Source: LMUY01 sp964235495
GTDB lineage: Bacteria > Pseudomonadota > Alphaproteobacteria > Acetobacterales > Acetobacteraceae
NCBI GenBank assembly: GCA_964235495.1
Contig: CAXSAX010000002.1
Location: 1-64,000, forward strand
Length of the DNA: 64,000 bases
Direction: 5' to 3'
In this document: one piece after another, positions 1 to 12,568 of the stretch
Layout of the letters: every line of letters starts with the position of its first letter
How positions within the stretch are numbered: the first letter of the stretch is position 1
Translations under genes and position numbers: made by a program
The notes under the pieces: model-generated
The model's database searches: none
What the model was told of the DNA's origin: nothing
The model's input: the letters and a program-made list of their open reading frames with translations, nothing else

Positions 1-1
1 G

Positions 2-1107
<1,106 letters not shown>

Positions 1108-1111
<4 letters not shown>

Positions 1112-1941
1112 GCGCCGAGCAGGCGCGCCTCGCGCTGGACGCCATCGGCCAGCTGCCGGACAACGAGCTGGACCTGGCCGATGCGGCGCTGCAATTCGCC
1201 CGCATCGACCAGCCGGACGCCGACTGGCACGCCGCCCGCGCCCACCTGTCCGAGCTGGCGCGCGACGCGGCGGCGATGGCGCTGGAGCGGACCGACAACG
1301 ACGCCTCCGTGCGGGCCGGCGCGCTAGCTGGGCTGCTGGCCGGGCGCTGGCGCTACGCCGGGGACCAGGACACCTACGACGACCTGGCCAACATCAACCT
1401 GATCCAGGTGATCGAGCGCCGGCGCGGCTTGCCGGTGGCGCTCGGCATCCTGTGGCTGCACTGCGCCCGGGCCGCCGGGTGGCAGGCGTTCGGCATCGAC
1501 TTCCCCGGCCACTTCATGATCGCGCTGGCCGGCCGCAAGACGCAGCTGGTGCTGGACGTGTTCGCCGGCGGGGAGCCGATGGACGCCCGCTCGATCCGCG
1601 TGCTGGCCAAGCGCGTGTCCGGCCCGCGCGCGGAGGTGAAGCCGGGGATGATCCAGCCGATGAACTCCCGTGGCGTGCTGCTGCGGCTGCAGAACAACCT
1701 CAAGGCCCGCCGGCTCGGCCTGGACGACCTGGCGGGCGCGCTGACCGCGGTGGAGGACATGCTGCGCATCGCGCCCGACCACGCCTCGCTGTGGCGGGAG
1801 GCGGCGCAGATCAACCAGCGGCTGGACCAAGTGGGGGCCGCGCTGCGCTGCTTCGAGCAGTTCCTGGCGCTGGTGCCGGAAGGCGACGCGGCGGCGCGGG
1901 TGCGCGGGGCGATGGACGAGCTGCGGTCCCGGCTGAACTGA
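1108..1941 (+). CDS. SirB1-like transglutaminase-fold protein with TPR tail
   Basis: This 277-residue protein resembles the SirB1 (transglutaminase-like plus TPR) family. The hallmark segment RRRGLPVALGILWLHCA is followed by GIDFPGHFMIAL, and the C-terminal third looks like a tetratricopeptide-type helical region (LRIAPDHASLWREAAQINQR). The family is widespread but its biochemical role is not settled. I chose the GTG at 1108 because it overlaps the thiC stop (GTGA) and the family homology begins just after it. The open frame extends further upstream, but that part is a shadow of thiC. Co-transcription with thiC is likely from the overlap; a role in thiamine synthesis is not implied. Confidence 0.88.
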
Positions 1942-2038
1942 GCTTCCCGTTGCGGCTGCCTAGTGAAGTCTGGCGCTTGGTGAAGTATCTAGGGACATGC
2001 GGGCCCGGGAAAGCCGGCCCGAACCGGAGGGGCAACCG

Positions 2039-3166
2039 ATGAAGACGCGCGCAGCCGTGGCCTGGGCCGCGAACCAGCCGCTCACCATCGAGACCGTGGA
2101 GCTGGAAGGCCCCAGGGCGGGCGAGGTGCTGATGGAGGTGATGGCCACCGGCATCTGCCACACCGATGCCTACACCCTGTCCGGCCTGGATTCCGAAGGG
2201 CTGTTCCCCGCCATCCTGGGCCACGAGGGCGCCGGGATCGTGCGCGAGGTCGGCGCCGGCGTCACCAGCGTGAAGGTGGGGGACCACGTGATCCCGCTGT
2301 ACACGCCGGAATGCCGGCAGTGCAAAACCTGCCTCAGCCAGCGCAGCAACCTGTGCACCGCGATCCGAGCCACGCAGGGCAAGGGCGTCATGCCGGACGG
2401 CAGCAGCCGGTTCAGCTGCGAGCCGGCGGGCAAGCCAAAGGACAAGCTGTTCCACTACATGGGCTGCTCCACGTTCAGCAACTTCACGGTGCTGCCGGAG
2501 ATCGCGGTGGCGAAGGTGCGGCAGGACGCGCCGTTCGACAAGATTTGCTACATCGGCTGCGGCGTCACCACGGGGATCGGTGCGGTGATCTACACCGCCA
2601 AGGTCTGGCCCGGGGCCAACGTGGTGGTGTTCGGCCTCGGCGGCATCGGCCTGAACGTGATCCAGGGCGCGCGGATGGTGGGCGCGGACAAGATCATCGG
2701 CGTGGACATCAACCCCGCCAAGCAGGAGATCGCCGCCAGGTTCGGCATGACCGACTTCATCAACCCGAAGCAGGTCGGCAACGACAAGGTGGTGCAGGCC
2801 GTCGTGGACGCGACCGGCGGCGGGGCGGATTTCTCGTTCGACTGCACCGGCAACGTGGCGGTGATGCGCCAGGCGCTGGAGTGCTGCCATCGCGGCTGGG
2901 GGGAGAGCATCATCATCGGGGTGGCGCCCTCCGGGGCGGAGATCAGCACCCGGCCGTTCCAGCTGGTCACCGGGCGCATCTGGCGCGGCTCGGCGTTCGG
3001 CGGGGCGCGCGGCCGCACCGACGTGCCGCGCATCGTCGATTGGTACATGGAGGGCAAGATCAACATCGACGACCTGATCACCCACACCATGCCGCTGGAG
3101 CAGATCAACCACGGCTTCGAGCTGATGCACGAGGGCGAGTCGATCCGCTCCGTGGTCGTGTTCTGA
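2039..3166 (+). CDS. frmA: S-(hydroxymethyl)glutathione dehydrogenase / class III alcohol dehydrogenase
   Basis: This zinc enzyme oxidises S-hydroxymethylglutathione (formaldehyde plus glutathione) to S-formylglutathione with NAD; the family also reduces S-nitrosoglutathione. The 375-residue length is normal. Catalytic zinc ligands are visible at Cys40 and His62 (GHEGAGIV). The structural zinc site is Cys92, Cys95, Cys98 and Cys106 (CRQCKTC...C). The nucleotide-binding motif GLGGIG lies near residue 195. The ATG at 2039 is preceded by GGAGG at 2026-2030, which favours it over the upstream in-frame ATG at 1997. The next gene starts on the last base of its stop codon and encodes the following step in the same pathway. 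Confidence 0.97.
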   Translation: MKTRAAVAWAANQPLTIETVELEGPRAGEVLMEVMATGICHTDAYTLSGLDSEGLFPAILGHEGAGIVREVGAGVTSVKVGDHVIPLYTPECRQCKTCLSQRSNLCTAIRATQGKGVMPDGSSRFSCEPAGKPKDKLFHYMGCSTFSNFTVLPEIAVAKVRQDAPFDKICYIGCGVTTGIGAVIYTAKVWPGANVVVFGLGGIGLNVIQGARMVGADKIIGVDINPAKQEIAARFGMTDFINPKQVGNDKVVQAVVDATGGGADFSFDCTGNVAVMRQALECCHRGWGESIIIGVAPSGAEISTRPFQLVTGRIWRGSAFGGARGRTDVPRIVDWYMEGKINIDDLITHTMPLEQINHGFELMHEGESIRSVVVF

Positions 3167-4002
3167 TGGCCGAGCCGGTTTCGGTGGCGCGCTGCTTCGG
3201 GGGGGAGCAGCGCAGCTACCGCCACCGCTCGGCGGCGACGGGGACGGAGATGCGGTTCGCCGCCTTCGTGCCGCCGCAGGCCGCCGCCGGGCCGGTGCCG
3301 GTGGTGTGGTTCCTGGCCGGGCTGACCTGCACGGAGGACAATTTCTCTGCCAAGGCGGGGGCGCAGCGCGTGGCGGCCGAGCTGGGGCTGCTGCTGCTGG
3401 CGCCCGACACCTCGCCGCGCGGCGAGGGCGTGCCGGATGACCCGGCGTATGATTTCGGCGTGGGCGCCGGGTTCTACCTGGATGCCACGCAGGCGCCGTG
3501 GGCGGCGAACTTCCGCATGGAGAGCTACCTGGCCGAGGAGCTGCCGGCGCTGGTGGCGGCCACCCTGCCCGCGGACATGGGGCGGCAATCCATCATGGGC
3601 CATTCGATGGGCGGGCACGGCGCGATCACCCTCGCCTTGCGTCACCCGGGGCGCTTCCGCTCGGTGTCGGCGTTCGCGCCGATCGCCGCGGCCATGCAGT
3701 GCCCGTGGGGCGAGAAGGCGCTGGGCGGCTACCTGGGGCCGGACCGGGCGGCGTGGCGCGGGCACGATGCTTGCGCGCTGCTGGCCGACGGGGCGCGGTT
3801 GCCGGGCCTGCTGGTGGACCAGGGCACGGCGGACCCGTTCCTGGCGGCGCAGCTGAAGCCGGAGCTGCTGCAGGCGGCCTGCGCGGCGGCCGACGTGCCC
3901 CTGACGCTGCGGATGCAGGAGGGCTACGATCACTCGTATTTCTTCGTCGCGAGCTTCATGGCGGACCACCTGCGCTGGCACAGCCAAGCCTTGGCTGGCT
4001 GA
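3166..4002 (+). CDS. fghA: S-formylglutathione hydrolase
   Basis: This alpha/beta-hydrolase cleaves S-formylglutathione to formate and glutathione, completing formaldehyde detoxification in the cytosol. The protein has 278 residues, the usual length. The nucleophile is Ser147 in GHSMGGHGA, the acid is probably Asp223 (DQGTADPF) and the base His256 (GYDHSYFF). The ATG shares its A with the stop codon of the dehydrogenase (TGATG), so the two are tightly coupled. It is followed by a double hairpin and then a convergent gene. Confidence 0.97.
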   Translation: MAEPVSVARCFGGEQRSYRHRSAATGTEMRFAAFVPPQAAAGPVPVVWFLAGLTCTEDNFSAKAGAQRVAAELGLLLLAPDTSPRGEGVPDDPAYDFGVGAGFYLDATQAPWAANFRMESYLAEELPALVAATLPADMGRQSIMGHSMGGHGAITLALRHPGRFRSVSAFAPIAAAMQCPWGEKALGGYLGPDRAAWRGHDACALLADGARLPGLLVDQGTADPFLAAQLKPELLQAACAAADVPLTLRMQEGYDHSYFFVASFMADHLRWHSQALAG

Positions 4003-4079
4003 GAGCGGCGGCCGCGCTTGAGGGCGCGACGCGGCTGATGCGCGACGTGCGGCTCCCCTCACCCCATTGCACAAGGTTT

Positions 4080-4123
4080 CCAAAGGACCCCGTCCTTTGG
4101 TGGGGTTTGGGGCAAAGCCCCAA
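4080..4123 (+). repeat. Double hairpin, REP-like element / bidirectional terminator
   Basis: Two perfect stem-loops lie back to back between convergent genes. The first is CCAAAGGAC (4080-4088), loop CCC, GTCCTTTGG (4092-4100). The second is TTGGGGC (4107-4113), loop AAA, GCCCCAA (4117-4123). Neither has a long T-tract. The position just before the end of the opposing gene suits a bidirectional terminator. The motif resembles dispersed palindromic repeats I associate with Acetobacteraceae genomes, but no second copy was noticed in this window. Confidence 0.6.
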
Positions 4124-4126
4124 GCG

Positions 4127-5332
4127 TCAGGCCGCCATCAGCGCGTGCCGCCGGCAGTGCTCCAGGTAGGCTCCCTCATGCGTCGCCACGAGGTCCACGA
4201 TGCTCAGCCACAGCCAGGACGGCGCGTCCAGCGTCTTGGAGCGGTTGCGGCCCAGCTCGGTGGCCCATGCCTTGCGGTCCATGCTGCCCATCTGCCGGGC
4301 GTGCGCGCGGCCCACGACGGCCGACAGGTACTCCGCCACCTGCATCGCCTCGTCCCGCGTCAGGTGCTCGATCTCCAGCTTGAGGTCCTGCGGCAGCAGC
4401 TCGCGCAAAAAGGCGCCGCGGTCCAGCAGGCGCAGCGGCAGCATCCGGGTGCCGAGCGCGGGCGACAGGTGGCGGGCGCCCTCCACCACGCGCTCGGCGT
4501 TGTCGCGCGGCATCTTGGCCGCCGGGTCGCGCGGGGCGGCGGGGGCGATGGCTTCCTTGACGTCCATCAGGCAGTGGCGGACCGCCTTGCCCTTGCCGAT
4601 CGCCACCAGCACGGCGTAGCGCAGCCGGCCGAGCGAGCTGCACCCCTTGCGCCAGTACGCAGCGTCGATGACGGCGATCTCCGCCCCTTCCTCGCGGGTG
4701 CGCAGGGAGGTGACGAGCGCCTGCACGTCGTCGCGGGCGAACAGCTCGCGGATCGCCTGCTCCTCGTCCTTGGCCAGCGGCCAGAACCGCTTGCCGCGCG
4801 GGATCGCCGGCTCCACGCCCTCGATGCGCTCATCCGCCAGGTGCTTCCAGGACCGCCCGGCGGCCCGGCGCATGGCGAGCCGAACGGTGGCGGGCACCGG
4901 CGCCGAGATGTCCGGGTCGGCATCGGCCAACGCGGTCTCGTAACCCTCCATCATGCGCTCCAGCATGTGCGCCGTGGTGACGCCGGGCAGGTCGGAGCCG
5001 CGCGCGGCCATCGCCAGCGACAGGCCGAGGCGCATGAGGTCGTGCGCCGGGTTGCCGATGACGGTCTGGTCCAGGTCGCGGATGTCGATCTCCAGCGAGC
5101 CATCCGCCCCGGCGACCGGGCCGAGGTTGCCGACGTGGCAGTCCCCGCAAATCCACACCGACGGGCCTTCCGGCACCGTGACGTGGTCGGACGAGGCGAG
5201 CCACTCGTAGAACTTGACCGTGCTGCCGCGGACGTAGGCGTGGGCGGACTCCGCCATCTTCTCGTTGCGCAGCGCGGTCAGCAGCGGCAGCCGGTCGGCG
5301 GGGTCAACCAGGGGCGAGGTTTTCTTGGTCAT
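4127..5332 (-). CDS. DUF2252 family protein
   Basis: This 401-residue protein belongs to the DUF2252 family, recognised by AHAYVRGS near the N-terminus followed by ICGDCHVGNLGP, DIRDLDQTVIGNPAHDLMRL and a C-terminal region with GRAHARQMG. The family has a kinase-like (aminoglycoside phosphotransferase-related) look: GDCHVGN and the following DIRD act as the Brenner-type motifs. The substrate is unknown. The ATG at 5332 overlaps the patatin stop (ATGA), which favours it over the in-frame start three codons upstream. It is the last gene of the SDR-patatin-DUF2252 unit. Confidence 0.9.
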   Translation of the reverse strand: MTKKTSPLVDPADRLPLLTALRNEKMAESAHAYVRGSTVKFYEWLASSDHVTVPEGPSVWICGDCHVGNLGPVAGADGSLEIDIRDLDQTVIGNPAHDLMRLGLSLAMAARGSDLPGVTTAHMLERMMEGYETALADADPDISAPVPATVRLAMRRAAGRSWKHLADERIEGVEPAIPRGKRFWPLAKDEEQAIRELFARDDVQALVTSLRTREEGAEIAVIDAAYWRKGCSSLGRLRYAVLVAIGKGKAVRHCLMDVKEAIAPAAPRDPAAKMPRDNAERVVEGARHLSPALGTRMLPLRLLDRGAFLRELLPQDLKLEIEHLTRDEAMQVAEYLSAVVGRAHARQMGSMDRKAWATELGRNRSKTLDAPSWLWLSIVDLVATHEGAYLEHCRRHALMAA

Positions 5333-6333
5333 GATGCACAATCATACTGGGGTGGATGGATCGACAGGCCTGGCCCGCTTCCGGCGCCGGCCTGCCAAGT
5401 TGCGAGCTGCGCCCGCATGTCGCGCTGGCCGGCAGCCTTGCGCATGGCAAGGCTGCCGGCGGCGAAGTCGAAGCCCTTGAGCGCCGTCTCGTTCGCTTCC
5501 GCCCCGTAGGCGAGGTGAAACAGATCCGCGCCGGGCTCCCGGCCGTGCCAGATCCGCCGCAGGTGGTGGAAGGCGCGCGTTGTCTGGCTGGCATAGAGCA
5601 GGTCGTTCTGCCGTTGCATCGCCTGCAGCAGCCCATGGGGCAGCGGAGCGGCCAAGGGGAACAAGTCCACCGCGAAGCAAGTCGTCCGGGCGCTGGAGAG
5701 GGTTTCCTCCAAAACCAGGTGCACCGGCAGGTTGGCCGACAAGCCGCCATCGACGAGCAGGCGACCGTTGATCTCGATCGGCGGGAAGTTGGGGATGAGG
5801 GCGGCGCTCGCCATCAGGTGGTCCAGGCCGATGCGCTCCCGCCGGGTGTCGAACACCACTTCCTGCCCGGAGGCGAGGTCAACCGCCAGCACGCTGACGC
5901 GCAGGGCGCCGCCGTTCAGCCGGTCGAGGTCGATCAGCCCGGCCAGGAGCTGCCGCATCGGGGTCAAATCATACAGGCCAGGACGCGGATCGGCCCCGGC
6001 GAGGTCGGGCGGTCGCAGGGTGAACAGCGGCGGGTGGCCGAGCGAGCGGGCAGACAAGGCCTGGGCATATTGCAGCGGCTGGCGCAGGAGCGCAGGCAGC
6101 AGGGCGGCCGCGCCGTCGAAGGCGGCCACGGCGTCCCAGAACCGCGCCAGGGCCGCGCCGCGCTCGCCAGGGGCGTTGCCGGCGATGATCCCGGCCATGA
6201 CCGCGCCGATAGACGAGCCGGCCACCCAGCCGGGCTCCACGCCCGCCGCCTCCAGCGCTTGCCAAGCGCCCAGGTGGTAGGCGCCGAGCGCGTTGCCCCC
6301 GCTCAGGACGAGAGCGGGGGCCGCCGGGGTCAA
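5329..6333 (-). CDS. Patatin-like phospholipase
   Basis: This is a patatin-family lipid acyl hydrolase of about 334 residues. The oxyanion-hole segment (LSGGNALGAYHLG) lies at the N-terminus, the nucleophile elbow is GSSIG, and the catalytic aspartate is in DGGLSANLP. The likely start is a TTG at 6333 whose last two bases belong to the upstream SDR stop (TTGA). This is an inferred, coupled start; no ATG precedes the conserved SGG motif in this frame. No signal peptide is seen, so the protein is probably cytosolic or membrane-peripheral. With the SDR upstream and DUF2252 downstream, a role in membrane-lipid or storage-lipid turnover is plausible but not shown. Confidence 0.9.
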   Translation of the reverse strand: MTPAAPALVLSGGNALGAYHLGAWQALEAAGVEPGWVAGSSIGAVMAGIIAGNAPGERGAALARFWDAVAAFDGAAALLPALLRQPLQYAQALSARSLGHPPLFTLRPPDLAGADPRPGLYDLTPMRQLLAGLIDLDRLNGGALRVSVLAVDLASGQEVVFDTRRERIGLDHLMASAALIPNFPPIEINGRLLVDGGLSANLPVHLVLEETLSSARTTCFAVDLFPLAAPLPHGLLQAMQRQNDLLYASQTTRAFHHLRRIWHGREPGADLFHLAYGAEANETALKGFDFAAGSLAMRKAAGQRDMRAQLATWQAGAGSGPGLSIHPPQYDCAS

Positions 6334-7325
6334 CCTCGGCGCCGGACGGCGGCCAGGCTGCCCAGGGCAACCAAGCCAAGGGTGAGGGCCAGGGCGGCCG
6401 GGTTCTTGTCGTAGAACCACTGCACGCTGGTCGAGAACGACTCGCTGTCGAACGGGCCGTGGGTGCCGAGCGCCTTGGTGGAGGCCTTGAAGGTGTTGGG
6501 GTCGCGCATCGCCACGGCATTCTGCCGCGTGGTCTTCTGCGCCGCCAGGCCGAATGCGCCCAACAGTCGGTCCAGCAGGCCGGGGGCCAGCTTGTTGCCG
6601 ATGCTGGTGCCGAGGCTCATGCCCGTCACCTTCCATTCGCGGCGCTTGGAGGTGGCGGCGAGGTACACCGCCTCGCCGACCAGCTCCGGCTGGAACACCG
6701 GCGGCGGCGGGCGCGGCGCCTCCTGCATCACGGAGCCGGCGTGGCTGTAGAACGGCGTGTTGACCGAGGGGGGATGCACCATGGTGACGTGGATGGCGGA
6801 GCCCTCGTTGAACAGCTCGGCCCGCAGCGCCTCCGTGAAGCCGCGCAGGCCGAACTTCGCCGTCGAGTAGGCGGTCTGCAACGGCACCCCGCGGTAGGAG
6901 ATGGCGGACAGAATCTGCACGATGGTTCCCGCGTTGCGGGGGCGCATCAGCGCCAGGGCGGTGCGGGTGCCGTTCACCGTGCCGAGCAGGTTCACGTCCA
7001 GCACCCGGCGGAACGCGTCCTCCGGCACGTCGGTGAACTTGCCGTAGAAGCCGATGGCGGCGTTGTTGACCCACGCGTCGATCGGGCCGAGCGCCCTCTC
7101 CAGCTCCGCCGCCGCGGCCTTCAGGGCGGCGGAGTCCGACACGTCGGCCAGCACGACATAGGCCCGGCCGCCGGCCGCCTCGACGCGGCGCTCGGCGTCG
7201 TCCAGGGCGGCGCGGCCGCGGCCGATCAGGCCGACGTTCCAGCCATGCGCCGCGAACTCCAGCGCCGCGGCGAGGCCGATGCCGGACCCGGCGCCCGTGA
7301 TGACGACGGTCTTGGCGTGCTTCAT
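6330..7325 (-). CDS. SDR-family oxidoreductase with C-terminal membrane anchor
   Basis: This 331-residue classical short-chain dehydrogenase has the cofactor motif TGAGSGIG at residues 10-17, an NNA motif (VNNAAIGF), a catalytic serine in ILSAISYRG and the YxxxK pair in YSTAKFG. It is longer than a typical SDR of about 250 residues because it carries a C-terminal tail ending in a hydrophobic segment (ALTLGLVALGSLAAV) and RRRG, suggesting a membrane anchor. The ATG at 7325 follows AGGGGAAAG. The open frame runs about 170 codons further upstream, but that part is antisense-free shadow of the sensor kinase 3' end. The gene is coupled to the patatin gene. Confidence 0.92.
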   Translation of the reverse strand: MKHAKTVVITGAGSGIGLAAALEFAAHGWNVGLIGRGRAALDDAERRVEAAGGRAYVVLADVSDSAALKAAAAELERALGPIDAWVNNAAIGFYGKFTDVPEDAFRRVLDVNLLGTVNGTRTALALMRPRNAGTIVQILSAISYRGVPLQTAYSTAKFGLRGFTEALRAELFNEGSAIHVTMVHPPSVNTPFYSHAGSVMQEAPRPPPPVFQPELVGEAVYLAATSKRREWKVTGMSLGTSIGNKLAPGLLDRLLGAFGLAAQKTTRQNAVAMRDPNTFKASTKALGTHGPFDSESFSTSVQWFYDKNPAALALTLGLVALGSLAAVRRRG

Positions 7326-7432
7326 GGTGGCTTTCCCCTGGTGGCCCCGGCCCGGGCAGGTCCATGCAAGAAGCGGCTCCTCGCCAAGTTCCCGCAAGCC
7401 AGCAAGATCGGGCGGCGCTGCGAGGTCAGGCC

Positions 7433-10345
<2,913 letters not shown>

Positions 10346-10589
10346 GCCTGGGAATCGCCGCCCGGGCCATCGCCGCAACGCGCACCCGCCAGGTGGCCAG
10401 GATGGCTGCGACGTGGCGCCGGAGGTTTGTAAGATGGCACCGACATAAAAATGTTATTTAAGCACTGCCGCTATTTTTTGCAGTTCAGACGCTTGTGTGC
10501 ATGCTCGCTGTGCACTCATAGTCCAGGGATGGCACGGCCATCGCCCTGCGCAGCATCGCCACTAGAGAAGGCATAATCCGGAGGCCGTC

Positions 10590-10769
10590 TTGGCCCGATT
10601 CAAGGTTTACGAAAACGACCTCGATGCGCCCGCGCCTCCCCGCCTGGTGGCGCGGAGGCCTGTGCAACAGGCGGCGTCGCAACTCACGGCGGCGCGAGGG
10701 GTCCTGCTGGGCGTGGCGGTGGGGGCGGCCGCCTGGGGCTTCGCGGCCCTGCTCTACTTGAGCTTCTAG
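10590..10769 (+). CDS. Small single-pass membrane protein (59 aa)
   Basis: This short frame starts with TTG at 10590, five bases after a good ribosome-binding site (GGAGG, 10580-10584). It encodes a polar, charged N-terminal half (ARFKVYENDLDAPAPPR) and one hydrophobic C-terminal helix (GVLLGVAVGAAAWGFAALLY). The layout fits a tail-anchored inner-membrane protein. I do not recognise the family. The 240 bp upstream, between it and the divergent sensor kinase, contains a locally AT-rich stretch around 10445-10480 and presumably the promoters of both genes. The gene converges on the GT14 gene end. Confidence 0.55.
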   Translation: MARFKVYENDLDAPAPPRLVARRPVQQAASQLTAARGVLLGVAVGAAAWGFAALLYLSF

Positions 10770-10810
10770 CGGCCAGGCAGCCCGCCGGCTTGGCCCGGCG
10801 GCGATGACGG

Positions 10811-11674
10811 TCAGGGCGGCTGCGCGCCGATCTCCCCGGCCAGCGTATGCAGGATGGCGGCGTCCTTTGCAGCGTCGAATTTGCGAGCGAAGTAGGCCGG
10901 GCTGGCGTGAATCCAGTCCAGGTCGTCCATCGTCAGCACCGTCGGGTGCGGCGCCGGCTCCACCAGGCGGATCGCGCGGCCGTAATGCGTGGCCTGGCGG
11001 TCGCGGAACGGGCCGTTCAGCAATAGGGTCTGCGCCACCAATTCGTCGCTGAGCGGGCTCCAGCGCAGGTAGCGGTCCATGTCCCGCCGCAGCGGGGCGG
11101 TGCGCTGCCATTCGCAGAAGGCGCGCGGCAGCACCACCCATTGCGAGCCCTTGTGGTTCAGCTCGAACGTCTTGGGCGGCTGGCGGCTGCCCGGCAGGGG
11201 GATGATCTTGACCGGGGTTTCGATCACGCGGGGGCGGCGGCGGTGCCAGTCGGCGGCCGGCAGGTCGGCGAACGCCTTGGTCTCGACGTACACGTCGTCC
11301 GGGCGGGCGCGCAGGGCGGCGCGGAACTCGGCGAGCGGCCGGGTCGGGTAGCACTCGCCGCTCAGGTTGACGAAGTGGCTCCAGTCCGCGCCGGCGTCCA
11401 GCAGGCGGCCGATGGCGTCCAGGCTGATGCGCCCGAGGCTCCAGCCGCCCCAGTTGGTCGGGCGCGGGCGCATTAGCTGGATGTTGCGGCGGCCGGCGAT
11501 CAGCTTGCGCACCGCGCTCCAGGTGCCGCCGCGCCCCTTGAAGTTGAACAGGCTCTTGAGGTCCACGTGGACCAGATAGAGGTCGTCCGGGTCGTAGATC
11601 GCGCTGAGCAGCCACTCGAACTGCTCGGGCTTCTGGTGCAGCATGATGAACCAGGCGATGGCGCCGGGCTTCAT
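10811..11674 (-). CDS. GT14-type glycosyltransferase (core-2/I-branching-like)
   Basis: This 287-residue protein resembles the core-2/I-branching beta-1,6-N-acetylglucosaminyltransferase family (GT14). Typical family landmarks appear in order: an N-terminal HVDLKS segment, NWGGWSLGRISLDA, VNLSGECYPTRPLAEF, GSQWVVLPRAFCEW, SDELVAQTLLLNGPF and the C-terminal DDLDWIHASPAYFARKFD. Such proteins occur in bacterial surface-polysaccharide loci; the acceptor here cannot be told. The ATG at 11674 overlaps the stop of the upstream glycosyltransferase (ATGA). Together with the two upstream genes it forms a three-gene minus-strand operon. Confidence 0.88.
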   Translation of the reverse strand: MKPGAIAWFIMLHQKPEQFEWLLSAIYDPDDLYLVHVDLKSLFNFKGRGGTWSAVRKLIAGRRNIQLMRPRPTNWGGWSLGRISLDAIGRLLDAGADWSHFVNLSGECYPTRPLAEFRAALRARPDDVYVETKAFADLPAADWHRRRPRVIETPVKIIPLPGSRQPPKTFELNHKGSQWVVLPRAFCEWQRTAPLRRDMDRYLRWSPLSDELVAQTLLLNGPFRDRQATHYGRAIRLVEPAPHPTVLTMDDLDWIHASPAYFARKFDAAKDAAILHTLAGEIGAQPP

Positions 11675-12564
11675 GACGGCGGTCTCACGCCCTGCACCAG
11701 CCTGGCCTTGAAGCTGCCGCCGCCGGTGCGGCGGATGTCGTAGTCGGTGGTCTTGCCGGGTCCGGCCAGGTGGACGGCGCCGATGGCGCGGTACGGCGGG
11801 TACGGCTCGCACAGCGCGCCCTCTGCGTCGTTCCACATCGGCTGGCCGCGGCTGCAGATCCAGTTATAGCGGGTCGGCAGCAGGGTCGCCTTGGTTTTCG
11901 GGCGCCGCAGCACGCTGCCGTACACCACCTGGTTCAGCGAGAACTGGTCGTGCGGGGTGAACTTGCCCGAGCGCTGCCAGGCGGCCTGGTAGGCGTGCAT
12001 CCACAGCTCCCACTGGGGGCTGTCGGCCCGCATGGCGAACAGCCCGGCGTTGAGGTGGGCGCGGGACAGCAGCCAGGCCGCGTTGACCGCGCCGTAGCCG
12101 AGCAGCATGTGCTTGGCGAACCAGGCGTACAGCCAGCCCTGGAAGGCGTAGGCGCGCTCCCGCTCATGGGCGATGGCCAGCCCCGTGTCCAGCGCGCCCT
12201 GGCAGAACCCGTCGATCACCCACCAGCCCTGCAACCAGACGTCCGAATCAATCCAGAGATAGATGTCGCGGCCGGGGAAGTAGTCGCGCAGGAACGGGCG
12301 CGCGATGACGGCGAGGTCGTACGGCCGCAGCTTGCTCATGTCGACGCCGAAATGCGGGGTCGGCACCGCCAGGATCACGCCGTGGTCCGCGAGCCAGGCG
12401 CGGTCTTCCGCCGTCTGGCCCACGTCCAGGCAGGCGATTTCGACCTGGGCGCGCTGGGGGAACGCCTCCAGCGAGCGGATCAAGCCCTGCAGCACCGGCA
12501 TCACCTTGGTGTCCCCGGCGGTGATGAGGATCACCCTGGGCGCCGCAGGGTCCACGCTGGCCAC
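11671..12564 (-). CDS. Nucleotide-diphospho-sugar transferase (GT8-like fold)
   Basis: This 297-residue GT-A-fold enzyme resembles GT8-like or generic glycosyltransferase proteins. It has a Rossmann-like N-terminus (ILITAGDTKVMPVLQGL), a PFLRDYFPGRD segment and the metal-binding DxD motif in YLWIDSDVWLQ. Later segments include LNAGLFAMRAD and TPHDQFSLNQVVYG, and a C-terminal HLAGPGKTTDY. The start is GTG at 12564. The gene lies 4 bp after the GT2 gene and overlaps the GT14 gene by 4 bp, so it is the middle gene of the operon. Donor and acceptor are unknown. Confidence 0.85.
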   Translation of the reverse strand: MASVDPAAPRVILITAGDTKVMPVLQGLIRSLEAFPQRAQVEIACLDVGQTAEDRAWLADHGVILAVPTPHFGVDMSKLRPYDLAVIARPFLRDYFPGRDIYLWIDSDVWLQGWWVIDGFCQGALDTGLAIAHERERAYAFQGWLYAWFAKHMLLGYGAVNAAWLLSRAHLNAGLFAMRADSPQWELWMHAYQAAWQRSGKFTPHDQFSLNQVVYGSVLRRPKTKATLLPTRYNWICSRGQPMWNDAEGALCEPYPPYRAIGAVHLAGPGKTTDYDIRRTGGGSFKARLVQGVRPPS

Positions 12565-12568
12565 CGGG

